From Maniola hyperantus (taxonomy: Eukaryota; Arthropoda; Insecta; Lepidoptera; Nymphalidae), in assembly GCF_902806685.2 (NCBI RefSeq), contig NC_048555.1, forward strand, positions 4,464,001-4,528,000: DNA of 64,000 bases, written 5' to 3'. Under the pieces are notes generated by a model. The model saw only the letters and a list, made by a program, of their open reading frames with translations. It did not search any database and had not been told where the DNA came from. This document shows, one piece after another, positions 43,638 to 53,344 of this stretch (within the stretch, counting starts at the first letter, position 1; the number at the start of each line of letters is the position of its first letter). A program made the translations under genes and the position numbers.

Positions 43638-44054
43638 TGTTAGCCTTTTATTTCATAAATTAATATTTGAGGCTATTTGACTAAAATAAAGAAAATACAA
43701 AGTCTTCATTTGACTTAAATTTAAATATAAAAAAAATATATAAGTCTTGATTTGAATAAATTCAGTATAAACATTTTTACAAGTCATGATACTAAAATCA
43801 TAACGTCTATAAATAAGATCTTTTGGCGGGATTAACGCCCAGTCTTGCGCTGTCAGTATTGACGCATTTTTAATATCGGTCCACGACCGTAAATTTACGA
43901 ATTACCTAATAAAGTGAATAATCAATAATTGCTAAACAAGTAAACGAAATAAAGTCACGGTAAATAACTAATAGTGCTCGAGAGAAATAAAAGTTTTACT
44001 AAACGGGCTATGTATGTCTATCATTTCATCGAGCAACCCGGCTACGATTTAACA
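43638..44054 (+). repeat. 3' LTR, 417 bp
   Basis: Exact copy of 36618-37034, ending TTTAACA and followed by the CATG target duplication. Confidence 0.92.
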
Positions 44055-44058
44055 CATG
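44055..44058. other. Target site duplication, right (CATG)
   Basis: Matches CATG at 36614-36617. Confidence 0.85.
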
Positions 44059-44169
44059 TTAATATGCCTTCACATATAGCTCCCTATCTATTTATGCGGA
44101 ATCGGCGTAAGCCGAGTGTCTATCACTACACTATTCGAATGTAGCCGATTGCCGACTATCCGTCTATCT

Positions 44170-44378
44170 AACCATAAAAGAACAAGCTAACTGACTGATC
44201 TATCAATGCACAGCTCAAACTACTGGAAGGATCGGGCTGAATCGGATTTGGCATGATAGCTATCATGAGTAGAGATCAGCTAAGAAAGGATTTTTGAAAA
44301 TTAAACCCCTAAAGGGGTAAAATAGGAGTTTGAAATTTGTGTTGTCCACGCGGACGAAGTCGCGGATATAAGCTAGTT
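44170..44378 (+). repeat. Family G dispersed repeat
   Basis: AACTGACTGATCTATCAATG, GATCGGGCTGAATCGG, CTAAGAAAGGATTTTTGAAA, then GTCCACGCGGACGAAGTCGC to AAGCTAGTT. Confidence 0.8.
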
Positions 44379-44786
44379 GTAAATAGAAGACGAATGCCGA
44401 CGTGGGCATTTATACAACACATGAAATTCACAGTTTTTCGTTCGGCCGTCGCCGTTGCGTTGCGTCGTCTGAGGCGAACGACATCGTTTTCACCCTTATC
44501 ATCATAGACATAAAGCTTATTTGGATCAGCTCAAGCGGTTTTCACGTCGATAGATATGGAGAGACCCCTAACAAATTTTTCAGTACGCAAATGCGTTGCT
44601 TAGGTACGGTACGTGCAGACAGCAGCCCTACCGTAGAAGTTTGTTATGATCGCAATTACTTCTTGGCCGTCACTCACTCACTATTGGCTAAATGCACTGT
44701 TGCAGCCACAATATTATAAATTCAGCCAATCACAAGAATTGTAATTGTAGTAATGTGATAATCACAAACTTGCTAAGGGAGCTATT
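44379..44786 (+). other. No gene; repeat shared with 11386 at 44646-44755
   Basis: The 105-codon open frame at 44402-44719 has no recognisable domain and runs into the dispersed repeat (CTATTGGCTAAATGCA, ATTCAGCCAATCACAA). I do not support it as a gene. Confidence 0.45.
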
Positions 44787-44971
44787 TACAGTACGTGGCA
44801 GAATGTAATGTACATCGGCCTTTAGAATGAAATTTCGGTTTTGTAGAGCGTTGTCTCTGTCACTCATACTTATGTGAGTTTTGTCGGTCTCAATGACAGG
44901 GACAGCGCTCTACAAATCTGCTATCTCCTTCTTAATGTCGATGTAAATTGTTTTCGGCCGCGTACTTTACA
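44787..44971. repeat. MITE family F copy
   Basis: TACAGTACGTGGCAGAATGT at the left and TTTTCGGCCGCGTACTTTAC at the right; inner words GTACATCGGCCTTTAG and GCGCTCTACAAATC. A second copy follows 190 bp downstream. Confidence 0.8.
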
Positions 44972-45163
44972 CGCTAAACCAGTGTGCGTCTTTTTGTAAT
45001 ACAAAAATGTATCTATAGGCTGTGTCTTCAATAAATAATAGAGTAATCTATTTATTTTAACAAGTCTGATTCATTTTTTGTCCTGTACGTTTTTTTATTA
45101 TGTCCCTATAATATTGTTAGGTATATTATGTATAAGTATAATATTACATTAAGACATAATATT

Positions 45164-45350
45164 TACACTACGCGGCAGAATGTAATGTACATCGACCTTT
45201 AGAATGTCATTACGGCTTTGTAGAGCGTTGTCTCTGTCACTCATACCTATATGACGTTTTGTCGGTCTCAACGACAGGGGCAACGCGCTACAAATCTGTT
45301 ATCACCTTCGAAAGGTCGATGTACATTACTTTCGGCCGCCTACTGTACGT
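45164..45350. repeat. MITE family F copy
   Basis: TACACTACGCGGCAGAATGT at the left and TACTTTCGGCCGCCTACTGT at the right. Confidence 0.8.
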
Positions 45351-45354
45351 AATG

Positions 45355-46978
45355 TGCTCATGGGCTCACTACAGGCGTACCGCATGCGCCGATCGCATCG
45401 CATTTTTCAGTACTAAAAAAAAAGAGATCAGAGACCTAAAATACTGTGGCTAATTCTCTTGTACACAATCTTTAAACTAAATTAATAGGCTTCTAATGCT
45501 ATTCTTTTCCACAGAGAACATAATGAAAGCGATAGCAATATGTTTAGTTTAGACCTGTCATTTTAGTTTAGTTGTTTAGAGACTATGTACAACAGAGCCA
45601 GCCACACTAGTGTCTTTGTTTTTTTTATAATGGTTTGTTGGGCAGGTGATTTTAATCCAATACGCGTATCCTTGTCTTATTAGTACTGGAAAATTCGTTA
45701 CTTGCTGTTTGCTCTATTATGCGCGACAATCGTTCGAAGTTCGCACTACGACTGACGAGATAATGCTGATTTAAATTTTAAGATAAAGATTTCTTCACGG
45801 TATTCTTCCCAGAACGCAAGGTATAGATTCCAGCAGTAAAATAGTGTCTGACCGAAGATGAGAGTGCGCGCTCGCGCATGTATTGTTCCACGAGCTCGTG
45901 TACTGTGTACGCATGTAGCACTCACACTAATGCAGATGGCGAACGCGGAAAGCGGCGCAATGCGGCGGTATATTCCGCTGCCTCGCGTCGCGCGTCCCAC
46001 TGACGCTTAAAAAATGCTGTTTCGACGCGTGTTGCGGTTAACTTCAAGAACGACTATTCAATTCGCGCGGACTATATAAAAATAAACACTGCACTGCGCT
46101 CAGGAACCCTAGCTTTAGGGTCGATACGCACGAACGGTCAAATAACCGCCCCCGATTCATCATACAACAATAATTTAGGGTTATTTTGCAGGATATAATG
46201 AAACGGTTATTTGACAAAGTATGTTGTGAGCAAGTAATAGTAAACTTTTTTTGTTATAATCGTCTATATTTTTATATTTGTTTGTTGTAAAATTACGTAT
46301 TAATTATGATTATGTGTTAGGAGATGTATTCCAATGTAGATAAGCTAAAATAAGATTTAGCCAGAGTATTGAATTGAACTAGATAAACGTTATGCATTTA
46401 AAATAACTACAAAGATAATACTGTTTATTAATGTATCAAAATATCACTAATTTGATTTTGATACTTTTCAAAATACTTAGTAAATATGCCAAAAAAACAG
46501 TCCAAAATAAAGTTTAATAACTTGGCTTTGAAAATGTTTTGGTCCATAATATTGTAATGCTAAATTAGATTACCTATTTTTCCGTAGCTTACTTGAATGG
46601 TAAACAAATCGCTTCTCCCAGAAACGCGTAAGCGACGCACTGTGCACGGCGCGGCGCTTAAACTCTTGCTTATCGCGAGCCTGAGCTTCTTTTTTATTGC
46701 GAGATGCGAGGCTTGCGCTTGTCGATAAACTATGTTTAATAAAAACTAATAAGAATGATGAGGTCTGAGTTGGAGCGCGCTTGCCTAGAAGACGCCTATT
46801 CACTCTTGCCTTGAAGGTCTTAGATGTTATTCTTAGTGACCTGTGAATACCTAAAACATTCCAAACGGGCTTTTTTTTACTAATTAGTTGGGCAATAATT
46901 GGCAGAAATAATTAAGTACAACCAGCAATTTTTGACACTTTTATGAACCAAAACATAATTAATTTTATTACAGTCATA
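45355..46978. other. No gene seen; CpG-rich patches
   Basis: GC/CpG-rich patches at about 45840-46080 and 46620-46800 (for example GTGCGCGCTCGCGCATG, GGCGCGGCGCTTAAAC) within AT-rich DNA. Open frames across them are short and resemble nothing I know. They may be parts of an unrecognised DNA transposon or a distal promoter. Confidence 0.35.
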
Positions 46979-47114
46979 AGGGTGCCCGTCCACTGAAGCG
47001 GAGCGGAGCGAAGATGTGTTGAGCAGACCAATCAGATTGCCGGTAAATAACGTGATAATTTTATTCCGTCCGCACACATCTCCGCTCCGACCCGATCCAG
47101 TGGACAGGCACCCT
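46979..47114. repeat. MITE with AGGGTGCCYGTCCACTG ends
   Basis: Left end AGGGTGCCCGTCCACTGAAG and right end, inverted, AGGGTGCCTGTCCACTGGAT; inner GCGGAGCGGAGCG pairs with CTCCGCTCCGAC. Length 136 bp, non-coding. Confidence 0.8.
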
Positions 47115-48480
47115 AACTCATACATAACAGAGTAGGGTTCCAACAGTAGTAGAGCGGTGGGGGAAGGGTGTGACGCGACAGCTCAGTGATTCGTCAACTT
47201 GTGACATCTGTGACCCCTCCCGCTCCGCTCCACTACCACAGGAGCCAACTGTTATACACTATACCTATAATTTTAATGCTTTGCTCAGTATCTTATACAT
47301 AAGTAATAATACAGCACTCTGGTTAAAATGTAAAATAATTTATACACATTAGGTAGTACGATTGAAAATCTCGAGTCTAATGTATTCATTATTTTTATAT
47401 TGCCAAATATATATAGTGGTAATTTTAATGTAACAGGAGAGATGGAGAGATAATTCTAAATAATGTTGGTTTCGAATTATAGAAATTGTACTTTATTCCC
47501 ATTAAAAATTATTATTACTTGAAAGAATTTTGTTGTTTTATTTATAAGTCATAGTTTCTTGCTGATTGTTCTCGAAGGAGAAGGAAGTAGGAAGTTCATT
47601 CCATACCAGCTGCAGCAGTGTTAGATTCATTTTACAATAATTCGAAAGCACTTATTGAAGTTTACTTGAAGAATAATTTTTCGTTAGGTACCTACCTACT
47701 AATGAAAATTGAATAAGTAACGAAAAATTATAAGTCTACCTACGTAGGTAGCAAAAAGTTTGCTAATTGATAGGAAATTGTTTCAACGTTTCGCAATGAA
47801 TTTTCAATGCATATCAAAAATGGCGGTGGCACAGGGCGGCGAAATATATTTTTCTGGTGGAAACGTTTTTCCTTTCTTTGTTTGGATGCATTATAAACAC
47901 TAATAAATAAAATAGGTTCAACGTTATTCTACACGCCCTTTCTTTATCTTTCAAGTATCGAGAGTGGGTTTTAGTTGTTTATATGCATGTGCAAATATGT
48001 TTTTCCTTTCCTTTACCATACATCAGCAGAAGTGGGTGATTCAGAAACAGTTTTCATTCAAGTAGGTATGGTAAACACCTAGTAGGTACCTACCTATTGA
48101 AAATATAAGGAAAATCTATTTCGTAAATTACCGCTATGGTTAATTGGTAACAAGAACAAGAATTTTAACTACCTAACCTACCCTTTTAGCACACTGGTCT
48201 ATATATGACTTGGACAATTTGAGAATATCTAATTTGTCTGATCTGGTGGTAAGTTTGATCGTTACAAATACCACCCTACCAGCACAGACGTGCCGCCATG
48301 CGATCTAATATTCCGGTACGATACCGATAAATGAATGGAATATATCAATCTGCCCGTTGCCGTATTTACTACCCCATCCGAATTATGCCGCGCGCCGCTT
48401 CCATATCTGACTGGTTCATCATTGAAGTACCACCCACCTGATGTAGCAAGCGCCCGGCGCGACCAACAGATACATACCTC
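47115..48480. other. No gene seen
   Basis: AT-rich with TAGGTACCTACCTA runs; a degenerate SINE-C-like patch at about 48240-48360 (ACCACCCTACCAGCACAGAC, CGTGCCGCCATGCGAT). No supported open frame. Confidence 0.4.
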
Positions 48481-48504
48481 TTAAGTATCAGGACAAGCCG
48501 CAGT

Positions 48505-48606
48505 ATAAAGAGGCTACATCACCCGCACCGGGTTAGCGCGGGGGCGGTGCGGTTGTGTGGAGCGTCCCTACCCCGATTGCCATCTGGACCAGTCGCGCAC
48601 TATACT
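48505..48606. repeat. MITE family E, right half
   Basis: CACCCGCACCGGGTTAGCGC, GGGGCGGTGCGGTTGTGTGG, then GATTGCCATCTGGACCAGTC and GCGCACTATAC. Confidence 0.7.
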
Positions 48607-49289
48607 ATTAAATCTCCGTAATGCATAGGTATCTAATGCAATGCCTCTTTTTATTTGATTGACTCGCGCGCGTCTCCTATTGCAAGTTGGTGGTACTATG
48701 TCAGAAACTTTCACGCAAGTGCCAAGAACAATTGTACAGTTTCAATTCAATTGCATACGAACTCATAGGTAACGAACAGACATACATACATTATTATTTT
48801 ATATAGGTATTAGATGATTAATCTGGTGTGATTTCCAACTCACTTCAAGAGGTTGCAATCGCTACTTCAAAACGACTTCATGAGTAATGGGGAGGTACGT
48901 GGGCAAACCACCATAGATTACTTAGTTGCTGTTATCATAGACGAAGATACAGGAACATTGATAAGAACTTATATATTAGTAATAACAGTTATCGATTAGC
49001 GTTGACATAGAAGTCAGTGTGGGCAGGCAAAACACAAGGACTCTGGAATTCTCACTTAAGTAATTTGTATTCAATTTTTTAATATCGGTAGGTACATATT
49101 TCGACCTACATACCTTAATAATTTTATTTTCCTAAATAATAATATTTAACTAAGCTTATATAGTTAATGACCTACTGAATAATTTAAATAATTAAGTAGA
49201 CGTTCAATAAAAATTGAGTGTGAAAGTTTAGATAGGTAACTATATTTATTTGGCATGTTTTTGAAAACTGAACAGTTTCGTTAATTTAA
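48607..49289. other. No gene seen
   Basis: AT-rich intergenic sequence with no open frame or repeat that I can identify. Confidence 0.4.
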
Positions 49290-49454
49290 GAGCCTCAATA
49301 GCTCAACCGGTATAGGAGTGGACTGAAAACCGAAAGGTCGACGGTTCAAACCCCGCCCGTTGCACTATTGTCGTACCTACTCCTAGCACAAGCCTGACGC
49401 TTAATTGGAGAGGAAAGGGGAATATTAGTCATTTAACATGGCTAATATTCTTTA
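49290..49454 (+). repeat. SINE-A copy
   Basis: AGCCTCAATAGCTCAACCGG, GGTCGACGGTTCAAACCCCG and ATTTAACATGGCTAATATTC, followed by an A-rich tail. Confidence 0.88.
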
Positions 49455-49635
49455 AAAAAAATCGTCTATCTGTTTGTTCGCGCTAATCTACGAAACTTTA
49501 ACGATTTTGAGAAGACGCACAAACAGGCACCAAATCTATTATCTACGCTTCTTTTTAATCCAGAAACGATTCTTTTTATTGCGGTATTTCTTCTTATTTT
49601 GCTTTATGGAATTGCGGTATTTATAGAAGTGTGAT

Positions 49636-49985
49636 GCTGTGATAGCCTAGTGGTCGTAGTTGGGTGGTAGTTGTGGTTAGGACGCCCGCCTCCTGATCGG
49701 AGGTCAGGGGCTCGATCCAGGGCATGCACCTCTAACTTCGGAGTTATGTGCGTTTTAAGTATGTAATTAAATATCACTTGCTTTAACGGTACCTAAAGGA
49801 AAACATAGTGAGGAAACCTGCATGCCTGAGAGTTCTCAATAATGTTCCCAAAGCCTTTGGGCCAAAGGTGTTTGAAGTCTGCCAATCTAGACTGCCATCA
49901 GTGGTAAACTGGCCAAAACCCTTCTCACGCTGAGAGGAGACATGCTCTGCACTGAGCCGGTGATGGGTTGATCATGATGATGATA
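49636..49985 (+). repeat. SINE-B, full length
   Basis: tRNA-like head: GTGATAGCCTAGTGGT (box A region, with a small internal duplication GTAGTTGGGTGGTAGTTGTG) and GGGGCTCGATCC (box B region). The body follows with TATCACTTGCTTTAACGGTA, TGAGAGTTCTC and GAGAGGAGACATGCTC, ending in ATGATGATGAT. Confidence 0.85.
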
Positions 49986-50108
49986 CCCAAGTCATGTGGT
50001 CACTGGTGATAGAAAGTAATATATCCCCGATTATTGAAATACTTATTCAGCTTCAGTGATATTGAATTTGATTTAGCTAATTTCAAATTCATCGTTATTT
50101 CAGGTAAA

Positions 50109-51191
50109 ATGAAGTTTTTCTTGGCACTTGCGTTTCTGACAGTGGTATGCGCAATACCGCGTCCAGGACAAATTTCCGCAACTAGAGAAAGAGTTGAACA
50201 ATTGGCGTCAATCCAAGGTTCTGGACAAGGAGATAGCCCAGTTGGAGATGCAAAAGGTGAACCATTATTACCAGAACTCGAAAGTTCAGCAGATTACATC
50301 GAAGACGATGATGATGATATTAGTGAAAATATAAGTCTTGACGATTTAATTAATCTTCTCCACCGTATTCGACATGCAATCCAGAAGAAAATTCATAGCA
50401 AACTAAGCCATTATAAGGATTCAGGAGATGATATTTATGTGACATCCGAAAGAGTGCCAGTTCATGAAGACAGTGCAAATGAGACCGCCGCTGAAACTCC
50501 ACAACAAGGGAACAGAAAAAGACGTGAAGGGCCGGGTAACAACAGTGACCATCGTCAAAACAGTCGTACCGTTTCTAATAACACTAAGGGCAATAACACG
50601 GCATCTGATCACAAACCTCAAATGAATATTACCCAAATCAAAAAAGAAATTCACGACATATTCAATGATATTATTGAAAATGTTTTTCGTCCATGGCTGG
50701 GCAGTATAACTTTCAATCCTTCCCAACAAGGTAACAAAACTGTTGTTGATAATGGCAGTATTTCAAACGTATCGCGTCCAACGGCAGGCAATAGCAGCAA
50801 ACCTCAAGCAGCAGGAGAAGGTGTGTTATATTTCTTTTTTTTCTACATATATACAAAATATAACACTGCTCCTCAAATAATTAACAGTACTGAACTTGAA
50901 CCACCAAAATGGAATGCTTTAAATGAAACTGAAAGTGAACAAGATGTAGGAATTGCAAATGATACAAATATTCCTCAAGAAGCTAACAATACTGAACTTC
51001 CACCAAATGGTGTTGCTTCAAATGAAATTGAAGGTAATGAGGCTTCTAATGATCTAGTTGAAGTCAATAGTAACATCGACATGAGCAGCATTGTACCTAC
51101 TGAAAATTCACAGCTTGGCAGTGAAGTGCCACAAAATGTTCAAGCAAGTGATGAGTCAACATCTGAGATCCAAGTAAGGCTTGTGAATTAA
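50109..51191 (+). CDS. Secreted acidic Asn-rich protein, unrecognised, about 360 aa
   Basis: I do not recognise this protein. The start at 50109 is chosen because a splice acceptor (CGTTATTTCAG) ends at 50103, so the open frame upstream is probably intron. A signal peptide follows (MKFFLALAFLTVVCA, then IPRPG). The mature chain is hydrophilic, with an Asp run (IEDDDDD), a helical patch (LDDLINLLHRIRHAIQKKI), a dibasic furin-like site (GNRKRREG), and about ten N-x-S/T sites. A second helix patch (IKKEIHDIFNDIIENVFRPW) precedes an Asn/Glu-rich C-terminal third. An F-rich hydrophobic stretch (LYFFFFYIY) near residue 241 looks out of place and may be an in-frame 63-bp intron (50825-50887). It could be a secreted, glycosylated and possibly proteolytically processed structural or glandular protein. 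It is tail to tail with mRpL13. Confidence 0.65.
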   Translation: MKFFLALAFLTVVCAIPRPGQISATRERVEQLASIQGSGQGDSPVGDAKGEPLLPELESSADYIEDDDDDISENISLDDLINLLHRIRHAIQKKIHSKLSHYKDSGDDIYVTSERVPVHEDSANETAAETPQQGNRKRREGPGNNSDHRQNSRTVSNNTKGNNTASDHKPQMNITQIKKEIHDIFNDIIENVFRPWLGSITFNPSQQGNKTVVDNGSISNVSRPTAGNSSKPQAAGEGVLYFFFFYIYTKYNTAPQIINSTELEPPKWNALNETESEQDVGIANDTNIPQEANNTELPPNGVASNEIEGNEASNDLVEVNSNIDMSSIVPTENSQLGSEVPQNVQASDESTSEIQVRLVN

Positions 51192-51431
51192 GTTGTGGTG
51201 CACACCAGCGAAGCTTTGCAACATCTTAGCTTCAGAAACTTCCCATACCATATTGACCACCACCACTAAATAATATCAATACTTATTAACTTACTTTTCA
51301 GTTTATAGATTTATAATAATTTACTAATTCTAAATGAAAATTGTGATAATTGTGATTTGGTATTGTTGTTGAAAATTGTAATTTATTTGTTTCCTAAATT
51401 TTTATGTCTCTAGAGAAAAAAAGTTACCAAG

Positions 51432-51437
51432 AATAAA
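51432..51437 (+). terminator. Polyadenylation signal of the secreted protein gene
   Basis: AATAAA 241 bases past the stop codon ending at 51191. Confidence 0.5.
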
Positions 51438-51468
51438 TAATTATAACAAGATAAAGTTTTAAAGCTAA

Positions 51469-51474
51469 TTTATT
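51469..51474 (-). terminator. Polyadenylation signal of mRpL13
   Basis: AATAAA on the minus strand, 74 bases beyond the stop at 51548. It lies only 32 bp from the opposing signal of the plus-strand gene. Confidence 0.6.
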
Positions 51475-51547
51475 CTTAAATTATAAAAAGTTATTTATCT
51501 ACTATCACTATACTTAATAATTTAACTCTAAAGAAAATAACAGAAGC

Positions 51548-52552
51548 TTATTTAAGCACATAATCTTCTGGATATTCCATAACTTTGGGATACTTTTTGA
51601 CTTCCTCTTCTGGAATATGATCAAGCCTTGTAGGAACTTGACGCAGTTGACGTATTTGGCTTGAAACATTCTGCATTATGTCTTCAGGGACCTCTTCACC
51701 CGGATAAATGAGTAATCTCTGCATAGTGTGACGCCTCTGTAGATTGCCTTTCATTGCTCTGTATACTGCTTTCTGAATTATCTGAAATTAACAAAAATAA
51801 TGTTAAAATATTATAATAAGGTCAGAATTTTTGTAAATCAGGGAATTAAATTATTAGAACCTCAATACCTTAATGGTTAAAGGAGCGGACTGAAATCCGA
51901 AAGGTCCCAGTGGGCTCCGACCTCTTGCTCTCGCCCAGCAGTCAAAGTGGGATAGCAAAAAGTAGTTATTTGCTTCAAGTAGGTATTAGAAGTCAAACCT
52001 CCACTAAATAATTTTCAACTTTTATTACTCCGAAATATCTGATGAAGTTGATGTGGCAGAGCTTATCACATCCTTGCCATCAACATGATGTACTCAAATG
52101 CAAAACGTTTATTCTTATTTGTGACTAACTAAATGTTGTGGATTGTATATTTACCATAGTAGGATCTTTATTGTGAACTTCCCAAGCTAAGGTCCACGTA
52201 GCACCTCCAGGATATCCAGTATGATGGAAGTACGCATTTTGGCGCCATTCGTCGCCGCGTAGTGCTATGTCTCTACTATTTATGCAAACCACCACATCGC
52301 CACAGTCGTTCATTGGGTGGTATATTGGCTTATGCATACCCATTAAATACTTTTTTATTACATTTGCAGATTGATACGGATCCTGCCATTTACAGTCGAA
52401 TATGTGCCAGGTGCGTGCAAAAGTTGCCCATTGCTGAAAATATAAACATTTATTAAACAATTTGAGCATTACAAAATTAAATTTTATTTTAAACACGAAT
52501 GAGTATTTATCAATATGTGATCGCTTACCTGGACTCGCTTTGCTGCAGACAT
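51548..52552 (-). CDS. mRpL13: Mitochondrial large-subunit ribosomal protein uL13m
   Basis: Three exons: 52552-52529 (MSAAKRVQ), 52433-52155 and 51781-51548, all phase 0, 178 residues, the same length as the human protein. The uL13 family is shown by QQWATFARTWHIFDCKWQDP-type N-terminal sequence (Gln codon pair split by intron 1), GMHKPIYHPMNDCGDVVV, the hallmark FHHTGYPGGATWTLAW, and NLQRRHTMQRL. It sits in the mitochondrial 39S subunit and supports organelle translation. The start is the only Met before the RVQ joint; no long presequence is present, as in other animal L13m proteins. Short introns (about 95 and 370 bp) suit a housekeeping gene. Confidence 0.95.
51857..51910 (+). repeat. SINE-A head fragment
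   Basis: GAACCTCAATACCTTAATGG, AAAGGAGCGGACTGAAATCC, GAAAGGTC. Lies in mRpL13 intron 2, antisense to the gene. Confidence 0.6.
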
Positions 52553-52849
52553 AGTTATATATTATATTAACTTTTGAATTCAATCAGTTCGTAATGTATA
52601 TGACAAAATATTAAATATTAAATTATGAGAGGCTGGACTCTGGAGGATATCCAACCTAACCTAAAAACACCTAAAAAACTCCTCTCAAGTGACAACTGAC
52701 AAGTGTCATAACAAAAAGCTGTCAATGTCATAGTGACCCACAGATAATTTTTCTTAGAGCTCCGTAAACGGTTAAGCACATATGTTTGTCAAGGTAGGAT
52801 TCGTGGGTATGAGTAATAGTGTTCTGTGTTTCAAGGTGTCACTCAGCAT

Positions 52850-53055
52850 GGTGGTTCTAAGGACTAAGTTTTTCGGCGTGCCTCAGCCAAATCACTATCC
52901 TATATTAGACAAGGTATCAGCAAGTTATAGATTCTAAGGACTTAGGTAATTTTTCTGCGCGCCGCAGGAAAATCACCATCCTATATTAGACAAGGTATCA
53001 GCAAGGTATAGGTTCTAACTTCTAAGGACTTAATTTTTCGACGCGCCTCAGGTCA
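52850..53055. repeat. Three-copy tandem repeat of about 80-95 bp
   Basis: Units contain GGTTCTAAGGACTAAGTTTT, TCGGCGTGCCTCAGCCAAAT and CACTATCCTATATTAGACAA with GGTATCAGCAAG. The third is partial. It lies between the mRpL13 promoter and the 3' end of the aminopeptidase gene. Confidence 0.75.
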
Positions 53056-53239
53056 GGTGGATATAGTTTACTAATGCAGTAATACGGGTTACATTGGTTT
53101 CCTTTTATTCCTATTGGACCATATTTGCGCTTTAAAAAAAATAGTGATTTTATTGTTTTATTGCAAAGCAGGATGGACTGTACTTATACTGTTTTATTAA
53201 TTTAATCATAAAATAAAATGGCAAAAAAATTTCAAATGT

Positions 53240-53245
53240 TTTATT
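53240..53245 (-). terminator. Polyadenylation signal of the LTA4H-type gene
   Basis: AATAAA on the minus strand, 100 bases beyond the stop codon at 53347-53345. Confidence 0.5.
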
Positions 53246-53344
53246 TACATGTGCATGAAAATTGTAAATCAAAAAGAATATAATCTAACATAATATTTCA
53301 ATCTACAAATGAAAAAAAACATGTTTATCATGGCAAATAAAAAC

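Larger units (their letters stand above)
36618..44054 (+). mobile_element. Non-autonomous LTR retrotransposon (large, non-coding)
   Basis: 7437 bp between 4-bp CATG target duplications, with two identical 417-bp LTRs. The 6.6-kb interior has no open frame resembling gag, protease, reverse transcriptase or integrase; every frame is full of stops. Inside are a poly(A) run, a decayed LINE fragment (39050-39800) and a tandem array (42008-42867). Identical LTRs mean recent insertion, since both are copied from one template. With no genes of its own it must have used proteins from another element, which fits the LARD concept (large retrotransposon derivative). The orientation given follows TATA-to-AATAAA in the LTR. 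A primer-binding site starting TGG was not found directly after the 5' LTR (GTTCAGAAGTGTTGG follows), and the polypurine tract before the 3' LTR is weak (AACAGGAAGG). A 4-bp duplication fits gypsy or BEL/Pao partners, but the partner cannot be named. Confidence 0.85.

Noticed and set aside
36618..44054. Endogenous retrovirus with envelope or polymerase genes
   Set aside because: No gag, pol or env-like frame exists anywhere between the LTRs.
44402..44719. 105-codon gene
   Set aside because: No domain, no splice context, and it overlaps a dispersed repeat.
50034..50108. Upstream start giving a 385-residue protein
   Set aside because: A splice acceptor TTATTTCAG lies just before 50104, and the Met at 50109 opens a perfect signal peptide; the 25 upstream residues look like intron.
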